A stretch of 64,000 bases of DNA from the IMG/VR virus record IMGVR_UViG_3300035180_000402, positions 17,602 to 81,601 of that record; one strand, given 5' to 3'. The position numbers and the translations under genes were made by a program. Shown in pieces: positions 1 through 10,473 of this stretch; the stretch's first letter is position 1, and every line of letters starts with the position of its first letter. Below the pieces are notes generated by a model that saw only the letters and a program-made list of their open reading frames with translations, did not search any database and was not told the DNA's origin. Source of the DNA: a virus.

Positions 1-2139
1 CGAGGAAATTATCTAGTTACTATTCCTGATGGAATAACCACTAAAAGGTTTTTATATCAAGATCAGTGTATGGATCTTATCTCATTTGTTTCTGCTAATG
101 TATTATCTGAAGGTAATACTGCAGTATTTAATTGTTTTAGACAAGGAGATCATTTAGTTAGACTTGAATATACTGGAGAAAGAGCCTCCATTAATTATAA
201 TGAAGGACAAAGATTACTAATTCAAACTAATTTTGATTATCTTAATATTCCTGAACCTATAGCAATTGTTTCTGGTAATCCTGATAGGATAACTAATAGT
301 TCTAATCTTGATGTTTCTGTATCTGGATTATACTTAATAAATTATAAGTGGAGAATAGATTTTGGAGAATGGAGTGATGAATTAGACATAATAACACCAA
401 TTAAATTAAAGGATTTACCAGAAGGTCAAAGAGTATTAGAGGTAATAGGCCAGCGTGATGATAACAAGTGGCAGATTAGACCTACTACAGTTTTTTGGAC
501 TATAGATAAAAGTTATCCTACTGCAATAATAAATTCAGATGTTCCATTTGCTACAAGAAAAAAGGACATAACGATTAGTATTGGTGATAATTCTGTATCT
601 GCTTTTAAATATAAATTAGACAATAATAATTGGAGCCAGGAGATTTTAAATTTTCCTACTACTAAAATTAAACTCACTAATTTAACTGAGAGTACTCATA
701 CTATAAAAGTTATTGGAAAAAATAGTATAGGAAATTATCAACCAGAAAATGTTGCTACTGAATTTTCTTGGGTAGTAGATACATTAACTAATGTTCCTAT
801 ATTAACTAATGTACCAAAAAGTCTTACCTATTTAACAACCACAGATATAACTATCTCTGGAAGAAATGTAAATATTTATAAATACCGTATCAATAATGGA
901 ACATGGAGTGGAGAATATTCTTCATCTCAACCCTTACAACTCTCGTCTTTACCAGATGGTCTAAATAAATTAGAAGTTCTATCTTTTGATATAATAAATC
1001 AGGTATGGCCAGCAGAATCTGAGGCAGTAACTTATTCATGGACTATAAACTCAGTAGAACCAGAAGCAATTTTAACAAATCTTCCAAAGCTTTTAACAAA
1101 TGTTACTTCTACTAATATTAATGTGACAGGACAAAATTTAGTTTTATATAAATATAAAATTGATGAAGAACCTTGGAGTATAGAATATCCACTTACACGT
1201 AGTATAGACCTATCTAATTTATCTTCAACTTCTCATACTTTACTAGTGGTGGTTAAAAACACTGCAGATAATTGGCAGGAAACAACACATCCTACAGAAT
1301 TTACTTGGACAATAGATACAGAAAAACCTGTTGCAGTTATTTCAACTACAATACAAGATTACACCAATTCTACTATTGCTATTTTTAATATTTCTGGAGA
1401 GAAAGTTGTTAGTTACACCTATAAACTAGATACAGGAGCGTGGACAAATCCAGCACCAATTTCGTCTCCAATTAGTCTTTTAGGACTTGCATCTGAAACA
1501 CATACATTGCAAGTTTGTGGAATAGATGCCTTAGGCAATATACAAGATACGTTAAATCCAACCACATTTTTATGGACAATTGACACCACTGCACCAGTTG
1601 CAACAATTTCAGGTCTTCCTACTACAGAGTACGCTTTAACTCATTCAGTAACAGATTATGATGTGGTTGTAGGAGGTACAGATGTAGTAAAATATAGATA
1701 TTCATTAGATAGAAATGCATGGAGTGGAATAAAGTCTGTCTCAGAAAAGATTCTTTTAAGAAATTTAACACAAGGCGGACATTCACTACGAGTTGTCGGA
1801 TCAGATTCTGTAGGAAACTGGCAAACTTCTGCTTCAATTTATAACTGGAATGTTTCTACAGAACCTAGAATATTTATAGACAATGTACCAAACGGTCCTG
1901 TTACTTCTCCTTATAATATTAACATCTCAGTAAAATTAGAAATGTGTTATTACTATAGTTATAGATATTACTTATCTAATGTAGAACCTGTTTGGAGTAA
2001 TTGGATTACGCAAACAAAAGATCAAAATATAGTTATTTCTGTAAATCAACCTACTACAGCTAATATACAATATTGTGGATCTACGTCTTCTGGAGAACAA
2101 CTTACTGTTTATGGATTAGTTACAATAACAATAACATAA
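1..2139 (+). CDS. Tail fibre/adhesin with Ig-like repeats (5' partial)
   Basis: The frame is open from the first base, so the N-terminus lies outside the window; the Met at base 70 is internal. The first ~75 visible residues (YLVTIPDGITTKRFLY ... ISFVSANV) match the C-terminal domain of the next two genes. After it come six to seven modules of about 90 residues, each with a Y.Y.ID...WS core and ending in a WTID-type strand (FTWTIDTEKP, FLWTIDTTAP), as in bacterial Ig-like surface repeats. The same repeat type fills the 1191-residue gene at 30 kb. Probable virion surface or adhesion protein; the receptor is unknown. I infer a virion role from context and repeat type. Confidence 0.7.
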   Translation, partial: RGNYLVTIPDGITTKRFLYQDQCMDLISFVSANVLSEGNTAVFNCFRQGDHLVRLEYTGERASINYNEGQRLLIQTNFDYLNIPEPIAIVSGNPDRITNSSNLDVSVSGLYLINYKWRIDFGEWSDELDIITPIKLKDLPEGQRVLEVIGQRDDNKWQIRPTTVFWTIDKSYPTAIINSDVPFATRKKDITISIGDNSVSAFKYKLDNNNWSQEILNFPTTKIKLTNLTESTHTIKVIGKNSIGNYQPENVATEFSWVVDTLTNVPILTNVPKSLTYLTTTDITISGRNVNIYKYRINNGTWSGEYSSSQPLQLSSLPDGLNKLEVLSFDIINQVWPAESEAVTYSWTINSVEPEAILTNLPKLLTNVTSTNINVTGQNLVLYKYKIDEEPWSIEYPLTRSIDLSNLSSTSHTLLVVVKNTADNWQETTHPTEFTWTIDTEKPVAVISTTIQDYTNSTIAIFNISGEKVVSYTYKLDTGAWTNPAPISSPISLLGLASETHTLQVCGIDALGNIQDTLNPTTFLWTIDTTAPVATISGLPTTEYALTHSVTDYDVVVGGTDVVKYRYSLDRNAWSGIKSVSEKILLRNLTQGGHSLRVVGSDSVGNWQTSASIYNWNVSTEPRIFIDNVPNGPVTSPYNINISVKLEMCYYYSYRYYLSNVEPVWSNWITQTKDQNIVISVNQPTTANIQYCGSTSSGEQLTVYGLVTITIT

Positions 2140-2178
2140 AATTTATAATTTATATAAACAATGTAAAGCGAGGTTCTT

Positions 2179-4773
2179 ATGGGATTTTCAATAAGTAGAA
2201 ATGGTATAACAGATATTTATACACTTTTTACAAATTTAGCTCAAGATCTTGTAGATGGAGGATTTGATCTTATATGGACTGAAGAAGAGCCTGAGAAAGT
2301 ATTTATTCAGACAAAGTATTTAAAAGTAAAAATAGATGGAGAATTAGTAGATCCTTCTCATTATATTGTTTCAACTTCTTCACCAAGAGATATAACCGCA
2401 ATTTGCTCTATTCAATTTGTTGAAGGTTTTTATCCATCGAAGGATTCTAAAACGATAACGGCAGACTTTTATTATCTTCGTGCATTTAAACAAGCTACGG
2501 ATATTCCTGTACTAGGTACACCAAGCTCTTTTAATAACATTTTTAAAACAACTGGTTTATCTGATACAAATATCTTAGATGAAGACTCATTTAATCTTTA
2601 TATAGACGATAATTCAGTAACAAAGGACTCTTACACTCTTAAACCAATACCTGGAGATGGAAATTACAGTATAACTGTGAATAATTATGATTTATTGCCC
2701 TCAACAGGTTTCTCAATCAAAGCTAGCTACACTACTTCTTATTTAGAAACTAGCCCTACTTATTTGCTTTCTTCTTATAGTGGTTATGATACTGTAACCA
2801 GCATTTCTTTAGCTGAAGATAAAAATAGTTTTACTATATCACTTAGAGGTAATATGGGATTTAGCATGACTGAGGTTCCAAGTAATGTACTTCAAATATA
2901 TATAACTAATATTGTTAAGAATGCTTCTAATATTGTATATGAATTAGAAACCACCTTAGGTGGTCACCCAAAACGTTTTTACTGTGATACATATGGACCT
3001 AATTCACGGTACATTAATATCCCAGAGTCGGCTGTAACTAAGATGTCTGAGAGTAAAGATCTTGCTGAGGCTGAATTTCTTGTAGATATGACTTCTTTTT
3101 CAGCACAAGATAAACAAGATACAATATTTACTATTAATAACTTAAATACCTCTATAACCTATACAGAGCTTGTTCCAACCGCAGTATATGATGAAGGAGT
3201 TACTTTAGAACAAGCTATACCGAAAGTTGTAACCTATTCAATGAACACTTCTGTTAAGAGTAATCTACGGGTATATAGATTTATAACTAACACTACTCTT
3301 AGTGGTAAGAACACAGGATACAATGATATTTTTTATACACCTAAAGATTTAGTATCAGTTGACTTATCTACTTTTGAGCTTAAGGTTAAGGATACCCCAA
3401 CTAGTACTGCTGTTATTTATTCATTAGGTCTAGACTATTTAGTAGATCCGATTCCTTCAGGGCAAGCAAAAATAACTATTGTAGATAAAACTAAAATTCC
3501 AATAGATACTGCAATAGTAACCGCTAGTTTTAAATATCAACTGCCTGGTAAAGAAGAAGTAGTAAATTGTGTTTTAAAAGGTGATATAGATGGAGAAAAT
3601 AATATTTTTGATATTGGCCCAAGATTAGTTGGAAAGAGATTTACTTTAGAAGCAAGCTCAAAAGTTGATCCTTTAGTTACTTTTCAGCCTTGGAGAATAC
3701 ACTTAGATTCTAGCTATTATATAAATTTTTTAATCAACACTTTGAGGCCTATAGGATCTAGAAATGACTTAGAGTCAGATCCTCCAGAACAAATAACAGA
3801 GTATGGCAGACTAGTAGTAGGAACCAAGTATCAGTTATTAGACGATGGAACTGTTTATGACATATTTGTACCTGAAAATGCTCCATTTCAAGATTATTTT
3901 ATTTGTATATATGATACTTCTTATGAAGACTTTAAGTCGATTGTTTACACTCAACAGACGGGTGCTCCGTCTGTTGAGGACCGTGGTGGGTTGTACTATA
4001 ATCAGATGGAATATAGTTCAGCATTTCCAAATGGTAGACTAAGATTTGATATAGATGGTATAGAGAGAAAAATGACAGTAGGTAATATAAGTCCTTTAAT
4101 AAGTGAAGTTGATTTAAACCCAAGTAGACCTGTTTCTTATGTTGTATCTATATCTGATCATGGATTTGCTTTCCATTTAAAAACTGAAGCTTATCCAGAG
4201 GGTAGACAAGGTAGTTTTGTCTGCGTTCAAAGACCAGTAAATGCTAAAACTGGAAAAGTTTCAACCGATGGATTAACACCTGTAATTGGCTTATTTAGTC
4301 AGATAGATAGAATATATCAATCAACAGCAGGTGGAAGTCCATATACCAAATTTCCAAGTTCTGGTTTAAAAACGGTGTGGCAAATAGTTGTTAGAGAAAA
4401 AGATGTATGGACACCTTCTGTACCTAAAAATATAACCTACAATCAAAATAATAATGACTTAAATCAGAGTTATAGCTCAACTTTTTGGAATGCTAAGAAA
4501 CAGATTTCTATAGCAGAAGACAATAGTTATATAATTACCGTGCCTGATGGAATTGTAACAGATAGGCATTTGTACCATAATGAAAGACTTGATATGATTG
4601 CTTTTATTTCTGCTAATGTTATTGCGGAATCAATGGTTGCAAAAGTTAATATGCATGGAGAGCTAGACTCAAATGGACAAAAATTAATGCGAGAGTATAC
4701 TGCTCAAAGATCAACAGTTGGATATCACGAAGGTAGTCGTGTAATGATTTTGACAAAAGGTGGCGGAGTATAA
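2179..4773 (+). CDS. Large tail/baseplate-associated protein, paralogue of its neighbours
   Basis: An 864-residue protein of unknown function with a GCGAGG ribosome site. The N-terminus (MGFSISRNGITDIYTLFTNL) resembles that of the next gene (MGFTVERSGFIRRPDIYNQI). From about residue 500 the two share FQPWRI..D, a TxYQLxDDG segment, FVCVQRPVNAKTGK and a final domain (YIITVPDGIVTDRHLY) ending in GGGV. The same final domain occurs near the start of the visible part of the upstream gene. The middle 400 residues are unique and look beta-rich. Tandem duplication of a tail component is visible; the role in the particle is inference. Confidence 0.65.
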   Translation: MGFSISRNGITDIYTLFTNLAQDLVDGGFDLIWTEEEPEKVFIQTKYLKVKIDGELVDPSHYIVSTSSPRDITAICSIQFVEGFYPSKDSKTITADFYYLRAFKQATDIPVLGTPSSFNNIFKTTGLSDTNILDEDSFNLYIDDNSVTKDSYTLKPIPGDGNYSITVNNYDLLPSTGFSIKASYTTSYLETSPTYLLSSYSGYDTVTSISLAEDKNSFTISLRGNMGFSMTEVPSNVLQIYITNIVKNASNIVYELETTLGGHPKRFYCDTYGPNSRYINIPESAVTKMSESKDLAEAEFLVDMTSFSAQDKQDTIFTINNLNTSITYTELVPTAVYDEGVTLEQAIPKVVTYSMNTSVKSNLRVYRFITNTTLSGKNTGYNDIFYTPKDLVSVDLSTFELKVKDTPTSTAVIYSLGLDYLVDPIPSGQAKITIVDKTKIPIDTAIVTASFKYQLPGKEEVVNCVLKGDIDGENNIFDIGPRLVGKRFTLEASSKVDPLVTFQPWRIHLDSSYYINFLINTLRPIGSRNDLESDPPEQITEYGRLVVGTKYQLLDDGTVYDIFVPENAPFQDYFICIYDTSYEDFKSIVYTQQTGAPSVEDRGGLYYNQMEYSSAFPNGRLRFDIDGIERKMTVGNISPLISEVDLNPSRPVSYVVSISDHGFAFHLKTEAYPEGRQGSFVCVQRPVNAKTGKVSTDGLTPVIGLFSQIDRIYQSTAGGSPYTKFPSSGLKTVWQIVVREKDVWTPSVPKNITYNQNNNDLNQSYSSTFWNAKKQISIAEDNSYIITVPDGIVTDRHLYHNERLDMIAFISANVIAESMVAKVNMHGELDSNGQKLMREYTAQRSTVGYHEGSRVMILTKGGGV

Positions 4774-4794
4774 ATTAAGATATAGGAGATAATC

Positions 4795-6069
4795 ATGGGG
4801 TTTACTGTTGAAAGATCAGGCTTTATTAGAAGACCAGATATATATAACCAAATCATAAAGGACTTAGTTGAAAATGGTTTTATTCCAGTCTATTATAATT
4901 TAGGTGCGTTATCTGATCCTATTGCAGATATTACTGCTACTAAAGCTACTTTAATTGCTGGTCCTTCTGTTGATATTATGAATGATCCAAGTAATGTTTA
5001 TCCATGTGGATTACAACCTTGGAGGATACAAATAGATGGCACTCTTCCTGGAGGTCAGGTTATTGTAGCTACAGAATATCAACTTCCGGATGATGGTAGC
5101 TGCTATACATTTACTGGAACTAAAATACCTGCTACTAATACTACAATAACTACTGATATAAGTGGTTGTATAGGAAGAGCAAATGAAGATGAAGACGGAC
5201 TAATAACTGAATCTACTATTCATAATGCAAATCCTTACAATTACATACTAAGTATAACTAATAGAGGTATAGCAATTGAGATTTTTCAACAAATTGCAGT
5301 TAATGGTGCCAGGCGTTATAGTTGGTTCTGTATACAAAGACTTGTTAATCCAATTACTGGAAAAATTCAGACTACTGGTAAATGTCCTGTTGCAGTATTA
5401 TATTGTTGTGAGGCTTCAGGTAAACATGCAAGAAGATTTTATGCTAGGGAGGTAGACGTATATGGTCCTACCCAATCACAAGCAGCTTATGTATATAGCG
5501 ATTATGTAAATCAAGTAATAAACGTAGAAAAACAAACGGTATTAGCAGAAACAAATCAGTACTATATTATATTCCCTGCTGGATTTAATACCAATAGACA
5601 TCTATATAATGAAGAGATGGACATGGTAGCATATACTAGTGCAGGTGTTTTATCACAGAACAATGATGCTATAGTAAATGTGTATGGTAGGGCTACAGTA
5701 GCTTTTTCAAATGGTTCTACCAAACCTCTCTCAGAAGATTTAATAAAAGATCCTATTACCGGAGCAACTGGTGTTGTTTATGAAGTAGTTTTAACTTCAG
5801 GCACCTGGTTAACTTCAACCACTGATCCTATAACAGGAACAGTTACAACTACAGGTGGAGATGCGAAAGGTTTTATAAATGTTTATAGCTGTAGTGGAAC
5901 TTTTGTTACTTCTAATCCAATAGATAACGTAACTAAGAATTTAACCAAGATTGCAGTCTCAGATTTAGATAGCCAATTAGAATACCGATCTTATCGTGGT
6001 GGATGTGCTAATATACCAGATGCAGAAGGTATGAGGATGCTATATCTAGTAAGTGGTGGCGGAATTTAA
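4795..6069 (+). CDS. Tail-associated protein, third paralogue of the tandem family
   Basis: A 424-residue protein behind a GGAG ribosome site. It keeps the start and the C-terminal half of the preceding paralogue (LQPWRIQIDG, ATEYQLPDDG, FCIQRLVNPITGKI, YYIIFPAGFNTNRHLY) but lacks its long middle. A Gly/Thr-rich insertion lies before the last 40 residues. It ends YLVSGGGI, parallel to KGGGV in the paralogue. I do not recognise the family by name. Its place ahead of the fibre and baseplate genes makes a virion protein likely. Confidence 0.65.
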   Translation: MGFTVERSGFIRRPDIYNQIIKDLVENGFIPVYYNLGALSDPIADITATKATLIAGPSVDIMNDPSNVYPCGLQPWRIQIDGTLPGGQVIVATEYQLPDDGSCYTFTGTKIPATNTTITTDISGCIGRANEDEDGLITESTIHNANPYNYILSITNRGIAIEIFQQIAVNGARRYSWFCIQRLVNPITGKIQTTGKCPVAVLYCCEASGKHARRFYAREVDVYGPTQSQAAYVYSDYVNQVINVEKQTVLAETNQYYIIFPAGFNTNRHLYNEEMDMVAYTSAGVLSQNNDAIVNVYGRATVAFSNGSTKPLSEDLIKDPITGATGVVYEVVLTSGTWLTSTTDPITGTVTTTGGDAKGFINVYSCSGTFVTSNPIDNVTKNLTKIAVSDLDSQLEYRSYRGGCANIPDAEGMRMLYLVSGGGI

Positions 6070-6090
6070 AATTCTATTATTGGAGAGAAA

Positions 6091-8121
6091 ATGATTTTAG
6101 ATCCAATAGTATATTTACCTTTAGACTCAGACTTAAAAGATTACTCAGGAGGTGGATTTGATGCCACCTCCTATGAGTTCTCTGAAATAAAATACTCCAA
6201 TATTTCATTTAGAAATTCATCTGTAGTATTAGATAGAGACTATTTATATAATCCTTCCGCCCTACCTATAGTAAACGACTTTACTATAGTCCTCGCTATT
6301 AATCCAAACAAAGATCTAGTTGGATTAATACCTTTAGTTTTCCTTGGCTCTAACTTAACCGGAATAGGCCTTAGTTTAGTATGTGGTAGACCTTATGGAG
6401 AATATCCATATGGTAAAGATCCATATGGAGGATTCTATAGTTTATCTTTACTAATAGGTACTGGTTTATCTTTAGAACAAATATTTATTGGTTATGATAT
6501 TAAATTTTCTCGTTGGACACCTATCTTTTTAAGAAGAAAGTCTAATGTTTTAACCTTACATATTGGAATGTATAAAGTATATACTGATAATAACTTTTTA
6601 TATTCTCTTAATTTAGACTCTGGATATAATATAGGGACTATACCTCCAGATAGGTCTTACTATTATACTGGCGGATTAGATGAGTTTTATATTTATAATA
6701 AAGCCTTAACTGACGAGCAGTATAAATTATTCTTTCCTATAGTTTACAGAAAATACAATCAAAAAATTACTATTTCACAAGATAGATTTATAAAGTATAA
6801 GATAGGTTCAGATCCTATTGATACAACAGAAAAAACTTATGAAAATAGTATATGCCATTGCTCCTTAGCTACTAATTCCTATGATTTTATCTCAACTTTA
6901 AAACATGTTGCAACCAATTCTGAAATAAAAATACTTGGTAATATAAACCACTCCACTCCCATAGACTTTTCGTACTCTGCTTCAACTTCTGTTGATAAAG
7001 CCACTTTATGCTTTAATACAACTAATTTTAAATCTTGGGTTTATCATAAAGACATTAATACAATAGTACCTTCTTACGTTTCAAGTATTTTAGATAGAGC
7101 TATTAATACAATAATTCCTTTATACTTAATGAATATACCACATGCTTATTTAGCATCTCTTTCAAAAATATTTTCTATAAGTTCTTTAATGGAATACTCT
7201 ATATTAACTTGTTTACCTGGAGCATTAAGTAATGAATTTAAGTATAGTCTAACTTTAAGTTCCTTAGATACAGAGACTAAAAATTTATCTAAGTATATTT
7301 TCTTTAACTTAGGATTAGATACAACTGGTACTATAGCAATTTCAAAAGAGGCAACTTTCTCGAGTGTTAAAGTACATCCAAAAGAATTATCTAAAATTAG
7401 AACATTCATAGAAAGAATAGTTAGTAATAATCTTATTAATACTGAATCCTTATGCATAGATTTACCTATGTATAATGTACATGAACTTTATTCTAATCCT
7501 TCTTATATAAACTTTTCTATAAGAAATGGTAAATCTTTTAGTGTTAATCATGTTTCATTTGTTTATAACAATAGAAAAAATGTTAGCCCTCTTTATATAA
7601 ATATAGTATACCTTAATTATAAAAAACAAAAAGAAACTAAGTGGTTTACACCAGTTCAAAAACATAGAAAAGTGATAGGTTCTGAAAAAACTATAGCTGT
7701 TGATATTAGTTATGACAACATAAAACCAACTAATGATTTGAAGTTTATAAATATAGTAAAAGATAACTATAGCAGTATCTCAAAGGAGTTTGAAAGATAT
7801 AGAAAATTAGTTAAGATAAAGTTAGACTCAACGTATGACAGGAAAGCACCTTCTAAAGGAAAAACCTGTAACTTATATGCAGTTAAAAAAATGAAACAGT
7901 CTTCAATATCTTCAGAAAAACAAGTTGCTAAAAGAGCTACAACTAAAGCCTCTATATCTTCTAAGGTAGATCTAGATTTTATTAAGAGAATTAGTGTAAA
8001 TGCTAGTGTAAAATCTAGCTTCTCTAAATACTTATTAGATAATAAAAAATCCTCTATGATATTTGGCAAGACTCGTAGGATACTAATAACTTGCCGTCCT
8101 TATCAAGAGCAAGAGAATTAA
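6091..8121 (+). CDS. LamG-like (concanavalin A-like) domain virion protein
   Basis: A 676-residue protein with a GGAG ribosome site. Residues 1-215 read as a LamG/concanavalin-A-like jelly roll: it opens VYLPLDSDLKDYSGGGFDAT and closes GGLDEFYIYNKALTDEQ, the usual ends of LamG_3-type domains, which commonly bind carbohydrate. The remaining ~460 residues are Ser/Lys/Ile-rich and unrecognised. The last 50 residues are strongly basic. The 3' end carries one copy of a 50-bp direct repeat whose second copy spans the stop codon, so the C-terminus may have been altered by a local duplication. Confidence 0.65.
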   Translation: MILDPIVYLPLDSDLKDYSGGGFDATSYEFSEIKYSNISFRNSSVVLDRDYLYNPSALPIVNDFTIVLAINPNKDLVGLIPLVFLGSNLTGIGLSLVCGRPYGEYPYGKDPYGGFYSLSLLIGTGLSLEQIFIGYDIKFSRWTPIFLRRKSNVLTLHIGMYKVYTDNNFLYSLNLDSGYNIGTIPPDRSYYYTGGLDEFYIYNKALTDEQYKLFFPIVYRKYNQKITISQDRFIKYKIGSDPIDTTEKTYENSICHCSLATNSYDFISTLKHVATNSEIKILGNINHSTPIDFSYSASTSVDKATLCFNTTNFKSWVYHKDINTIVPSYVSSILDRAINTIIPLYLMNIPHAYLASLSKIFSISSLMEYSILTCLPGALSNEFKYSLTLSSLDTETKNLSKYIFFNLGLDTTGTIAISKEATFSSVKVHPKELSKIRTFIERIVSNNLINTESLCIDLPMYNVHELYSNPSYINFSIRNGKSFSVNHVSFVYNNRKNVSPLYINIVYLNYKKQKETKWFTPVQKHRKVIGSEKTIAVDISYDNIKPTNDLKFINIVKDNYSSISKEFERYRKLVKIKLDSTYDRKAPSKGKTCNLYAVKKMKQSSISSEKQVAKRATTKASISSKVDLDFIKRISVNASVKSSFSKYLLDNKKSSMIFGKTRRILITCRPYQEQEN

Positions 8122-8160
8122 TGTAAATGCTAGTGTAAAATCTAGCTTCTCTAAATACTT
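7984..8160 (+). repeat. 50-bp direct repeat pair at the gene end, 127 bp apart
   Basis: Bases 7984-8033 and 8111-8160 are identical except for one G/A difference. The first copy codes for the last part of the LamG-like protein (VNASVKSSFSKY). The second begins inside the last sense codons and contains the stop. The offset of 127 is not a multiple of three, so the copies are in different frames. This looks like a partial tandem duplication, or an assembly error, at the gene end. Confidence 0.85.
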
Positions 8161-8198
8161 GATGAATACTATGACGGAGATGTGATAGGAAAACTATT

Positions 8199-9338
8199 AT
8201 GGCTATTTATGATCTTACACCTAATATTGGATTAAAAAATATAAAAATTGGTGAACGTCCTTGGGGTAATGAAGAACGAGAGAATAAAATAATCTTAGAT
8301 AGTGTTATATCTAACATATCTAACAGCGGGAAATTAAAGATAAGTTTAAAACCACAAAATGCAATTAAACTAGTAGTTTCTAGTGCTGTTATAGAAACAT
8401 TAGCTCATAATGAACCAGTTGTATCATTTGAACCTATAACTGAAATTGGGTGGTTAATTACAGCCGCTGAAACCTATGAATATTCACCAAGAGCAATACC
8501 ATTTGTATCAAAAAGTTTAGTTACAACTAATATAGGAAAAACTTTTTTATATGGTGACACTGATAGTAATTTTATCAATGAAATAATGCCTAATGATGAA
8601 ATAAAAGTAGGAGAACTTACCTGTATTGTTAAAAATGTTACTGCAAGTGTATTAGAGGTAGATAAAACTTTCTCTGAACAGCTTAATGGTGTTCAGATGA
8701 TAGTAAATCCTTCTGGATCAGATAGAGTAAAACTTGAAGTTAAATGGGTAGCACCTAGTGCATGTACTAATGTGGCTTGGGGTTTTAACCTAAATACTTT
8801 ACTTGATGGTGAAGAGTATGACATTCAAGATATTCTGGTAAAAAAGATTCATTCATTTGTGGACTTTACTTCTACTGAAGCAAATAAAGTAACTACTTCA
8901 ACTTACATTTTTTCACCAGAAGTATTTGAAATAAATCCAGGTAAGCCAAGTATATTTAAATTATCTTATACTACAAGTTCACCAGAAACAACAATTAAAG
9001 TATTAAGTGTAGACTTTACACTAGCTAGAGAAAAGAACGTACCTTGCTTTTTAAATAATATTTATAATATAAATGTCGAAGAATTAGATACAGTAACTAC
9101 TGAGTATACTTATGATTCCGATGGAAATATTATAGAGAGCTCAGAAATTTTAGTAGGAGGTTTAACTAGAATTACTAATTTTGTTTATGATGCAGAGTTT
9201 AATATAATACAGCAAAGAATTGACTTCGATAACTCAATTACAACAGAAGACTATACTTATGATACACTCGGTAATATAATTAGAATAGATAAAAGTATAG
9301 TACCTTCATATAAACCTAATACAGTAATTTTTCCATAA
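8199..9338 (+). CDS. Virion protein with YD-type repeats at the C-terminus
   Basis: A 379-residue protein started behind AGGAAAAC. The first ~290 residues are beta-rich and unrecognised. The last 75 residues hold three short repeats of the Rhs/YD type (YTYDSDGNIIE, FVYDAEFNIIQ, YTYDTLGNIIR). Such repeats occur in Rhs proteins and in some phage fibre proteins. It sits between adhesin-like genes, so a tail-fibre or fibre-connector role is inferred. Confidence 0.55.
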   Translation: MAIYDLTPNIGLKNIKIGERPWGNEERENKIILDSVISNISNSGKLKISLKPQNAIKLVVSSAVIETLAHNEPVVSFEPITEIGWLITAAETYEYSPRAIPFVSKSLVTTNIGKTFLYGDTDSNFINEIMPNDEIKVGELTCIVKNVTASVLEVDKTFSEQLNGVQMIVNPSGSDRVKLEVKWVAPSACTNVAWGFNLNTLLDGEEYDIQDILVKKIHSFVDFTSTEANKVTTSTYIFSPEVFEINPGKPSIFKLSYTTSSPETTIKVLSVDFTLAREKNVPCFLNNIYNINVEELDTVTTEYTYDSDGNIIESSEILVGGLTRITNFVYDAEFNIIQQRIDFDNSITTEDYTYDTLGNIIRIDKSIVPSYKPNTVIFP

Positions 9339-9356
9339 TTTATGTAGGAGCAAGTT

Positions 9357-10466
9357 ATGTCGCTTTCCTTACCTGTTGTTCTTACTTTTGTTAAGAACAA
9401 GTTAAAAGCTTATTATACTAAAATCCAAATAGATTCTCTTCTTAAACGTACAAAACAGAGTTGTATAGTAGACTTTACTTTACCTGCACATTCTTTTACT
9501 GTAGGTAACTGGGTTATTCAAACATCTAGTGGATTAGAAAAAGGTATAGCTACAGCTCCAGAGACTTCTGATGTTATAGGAGTAATAGTAGCTACAACTT
9601 TAGATACTATTTCAGTGTGCACTTCAGGATATATACAAGAATTAACAGGATTGATTCCAGGCTCAGTGTATTTTTTATCGGACGTTACTCCAGGAGAAAT
9701 GATTATTAATGGTCCAACAGATTTAGATCATGTTAGTAAACCTGTATTTTTAGCAGTGTCTACAACTTCAGGTGTAATTTTAAATCAGAGGGGTATAGTT
9801 TTAACTAACACTGATCTTGATTTAGGAATAAAAATTGCTAAAGACGGAACAGAATTTACTGATACTGTAAAAGTTTTAAATTTTGAAAAAATGTTATGTA
9901 CTGAGACTGATCCTGGAAAATTTACACTATCAGTAGATGATTCTCCATTAGATAAAAAAGAAGATAAAATAAACAAAAACGTAGCAAATGGTTATTTAGG
10001 ACTAGATACTGATGCTAAGGTTCCACCAGATTATTTAAGTAAACTTTTAAATGATTTAGACACAACAGGATCTACTAATAGAGCGTGGAGTTCATCATAT
10101 ACCTTAAGTAGAATAAATAGTCCAAGTTTAAAGAACTATAAAGAAGTTTTAGTAAATTTAGGAAATATATCTGGAAACGTAACGTTAGATCTTACTCAAG
10201 GTAATGTTTTTGTAGCTACACTTACAGGAAACGTGGTATTAAATCTTTCTGGAGCAACTTCTGGCTATGCACATAGTTGTACCTTTATACTGACAAATGA
10301 CTCAGTGGCAAATAGGACATTAAATTTCTCTTCAACAGTAAAATATCAGAAAGGTATTGTACCATCTAGGACACTTACTGCTAATGCTACAGATATATGG
10401 ACATTTTATACTTGGTCTGCAGGAGCTACATGGTTGGCATCTATATCTATTCTGGATTTAAAGTGA
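9357..10466 (+). CDS. Tail fibre protein
   Basis: A 369-residue protein behind AGGAG. Residues 60-150 carry a pattern common in phage fibres: a SGYIQELTGLIPGSVYFLSD stretch followed by SKPVFLAVSTTSGVILNQRG. The last ~100 residues form another common fibre tip pattern (GNVTLDLTQGNVFVATLTGN ... TWLASISILDL), predicted beta-helical. A long polar segment lies between. No chaperone or peptidase motif is visible. The virion fibre role is well supported by these two patterns; the receptor is unknown. Confidence 0.75.
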   Translation: MSLSLPVVLTFVKNKLKAYYTKIQIDSLLKRTKQSCIVDFTLPAHSFTVGNWVIQTSSGLEKGIATAPETSDVIGVIVATTLDTISVCTSGYIQELTGLIPGSVYFLSDVTPGEMIINGPTDLDHVSKPVFLAVSTTSGVILNQRGIVLTNTDLDLGIKIAKDGTEFTDTVKVLNFEKMLCTETDPGKFTLSVDDSPLDKKEDKINKNVANGYLGLDTDAKVPPDYLSKLLNDLDTTGSTNRAWSSSYTLSRINSPSLKNYKEVLVNLGNISGNVTLDLTQGNVFVATLTGNVVLNLSGATSGYAHSCTFILTNDSVANRTLNFSSTVKYQKGIVPSRTLTANATDIWTFYTWSAGATWLASISILDLK

Positions 10467-10473
10467 GATCCTT

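Noticed and set aside
7984-8160. The 50-bp direct repeat as attachment sites of a mobile element
   Set aside because: Only 77 bases lie between the copies, with no integrase or transposase; a local duplication is simpler.
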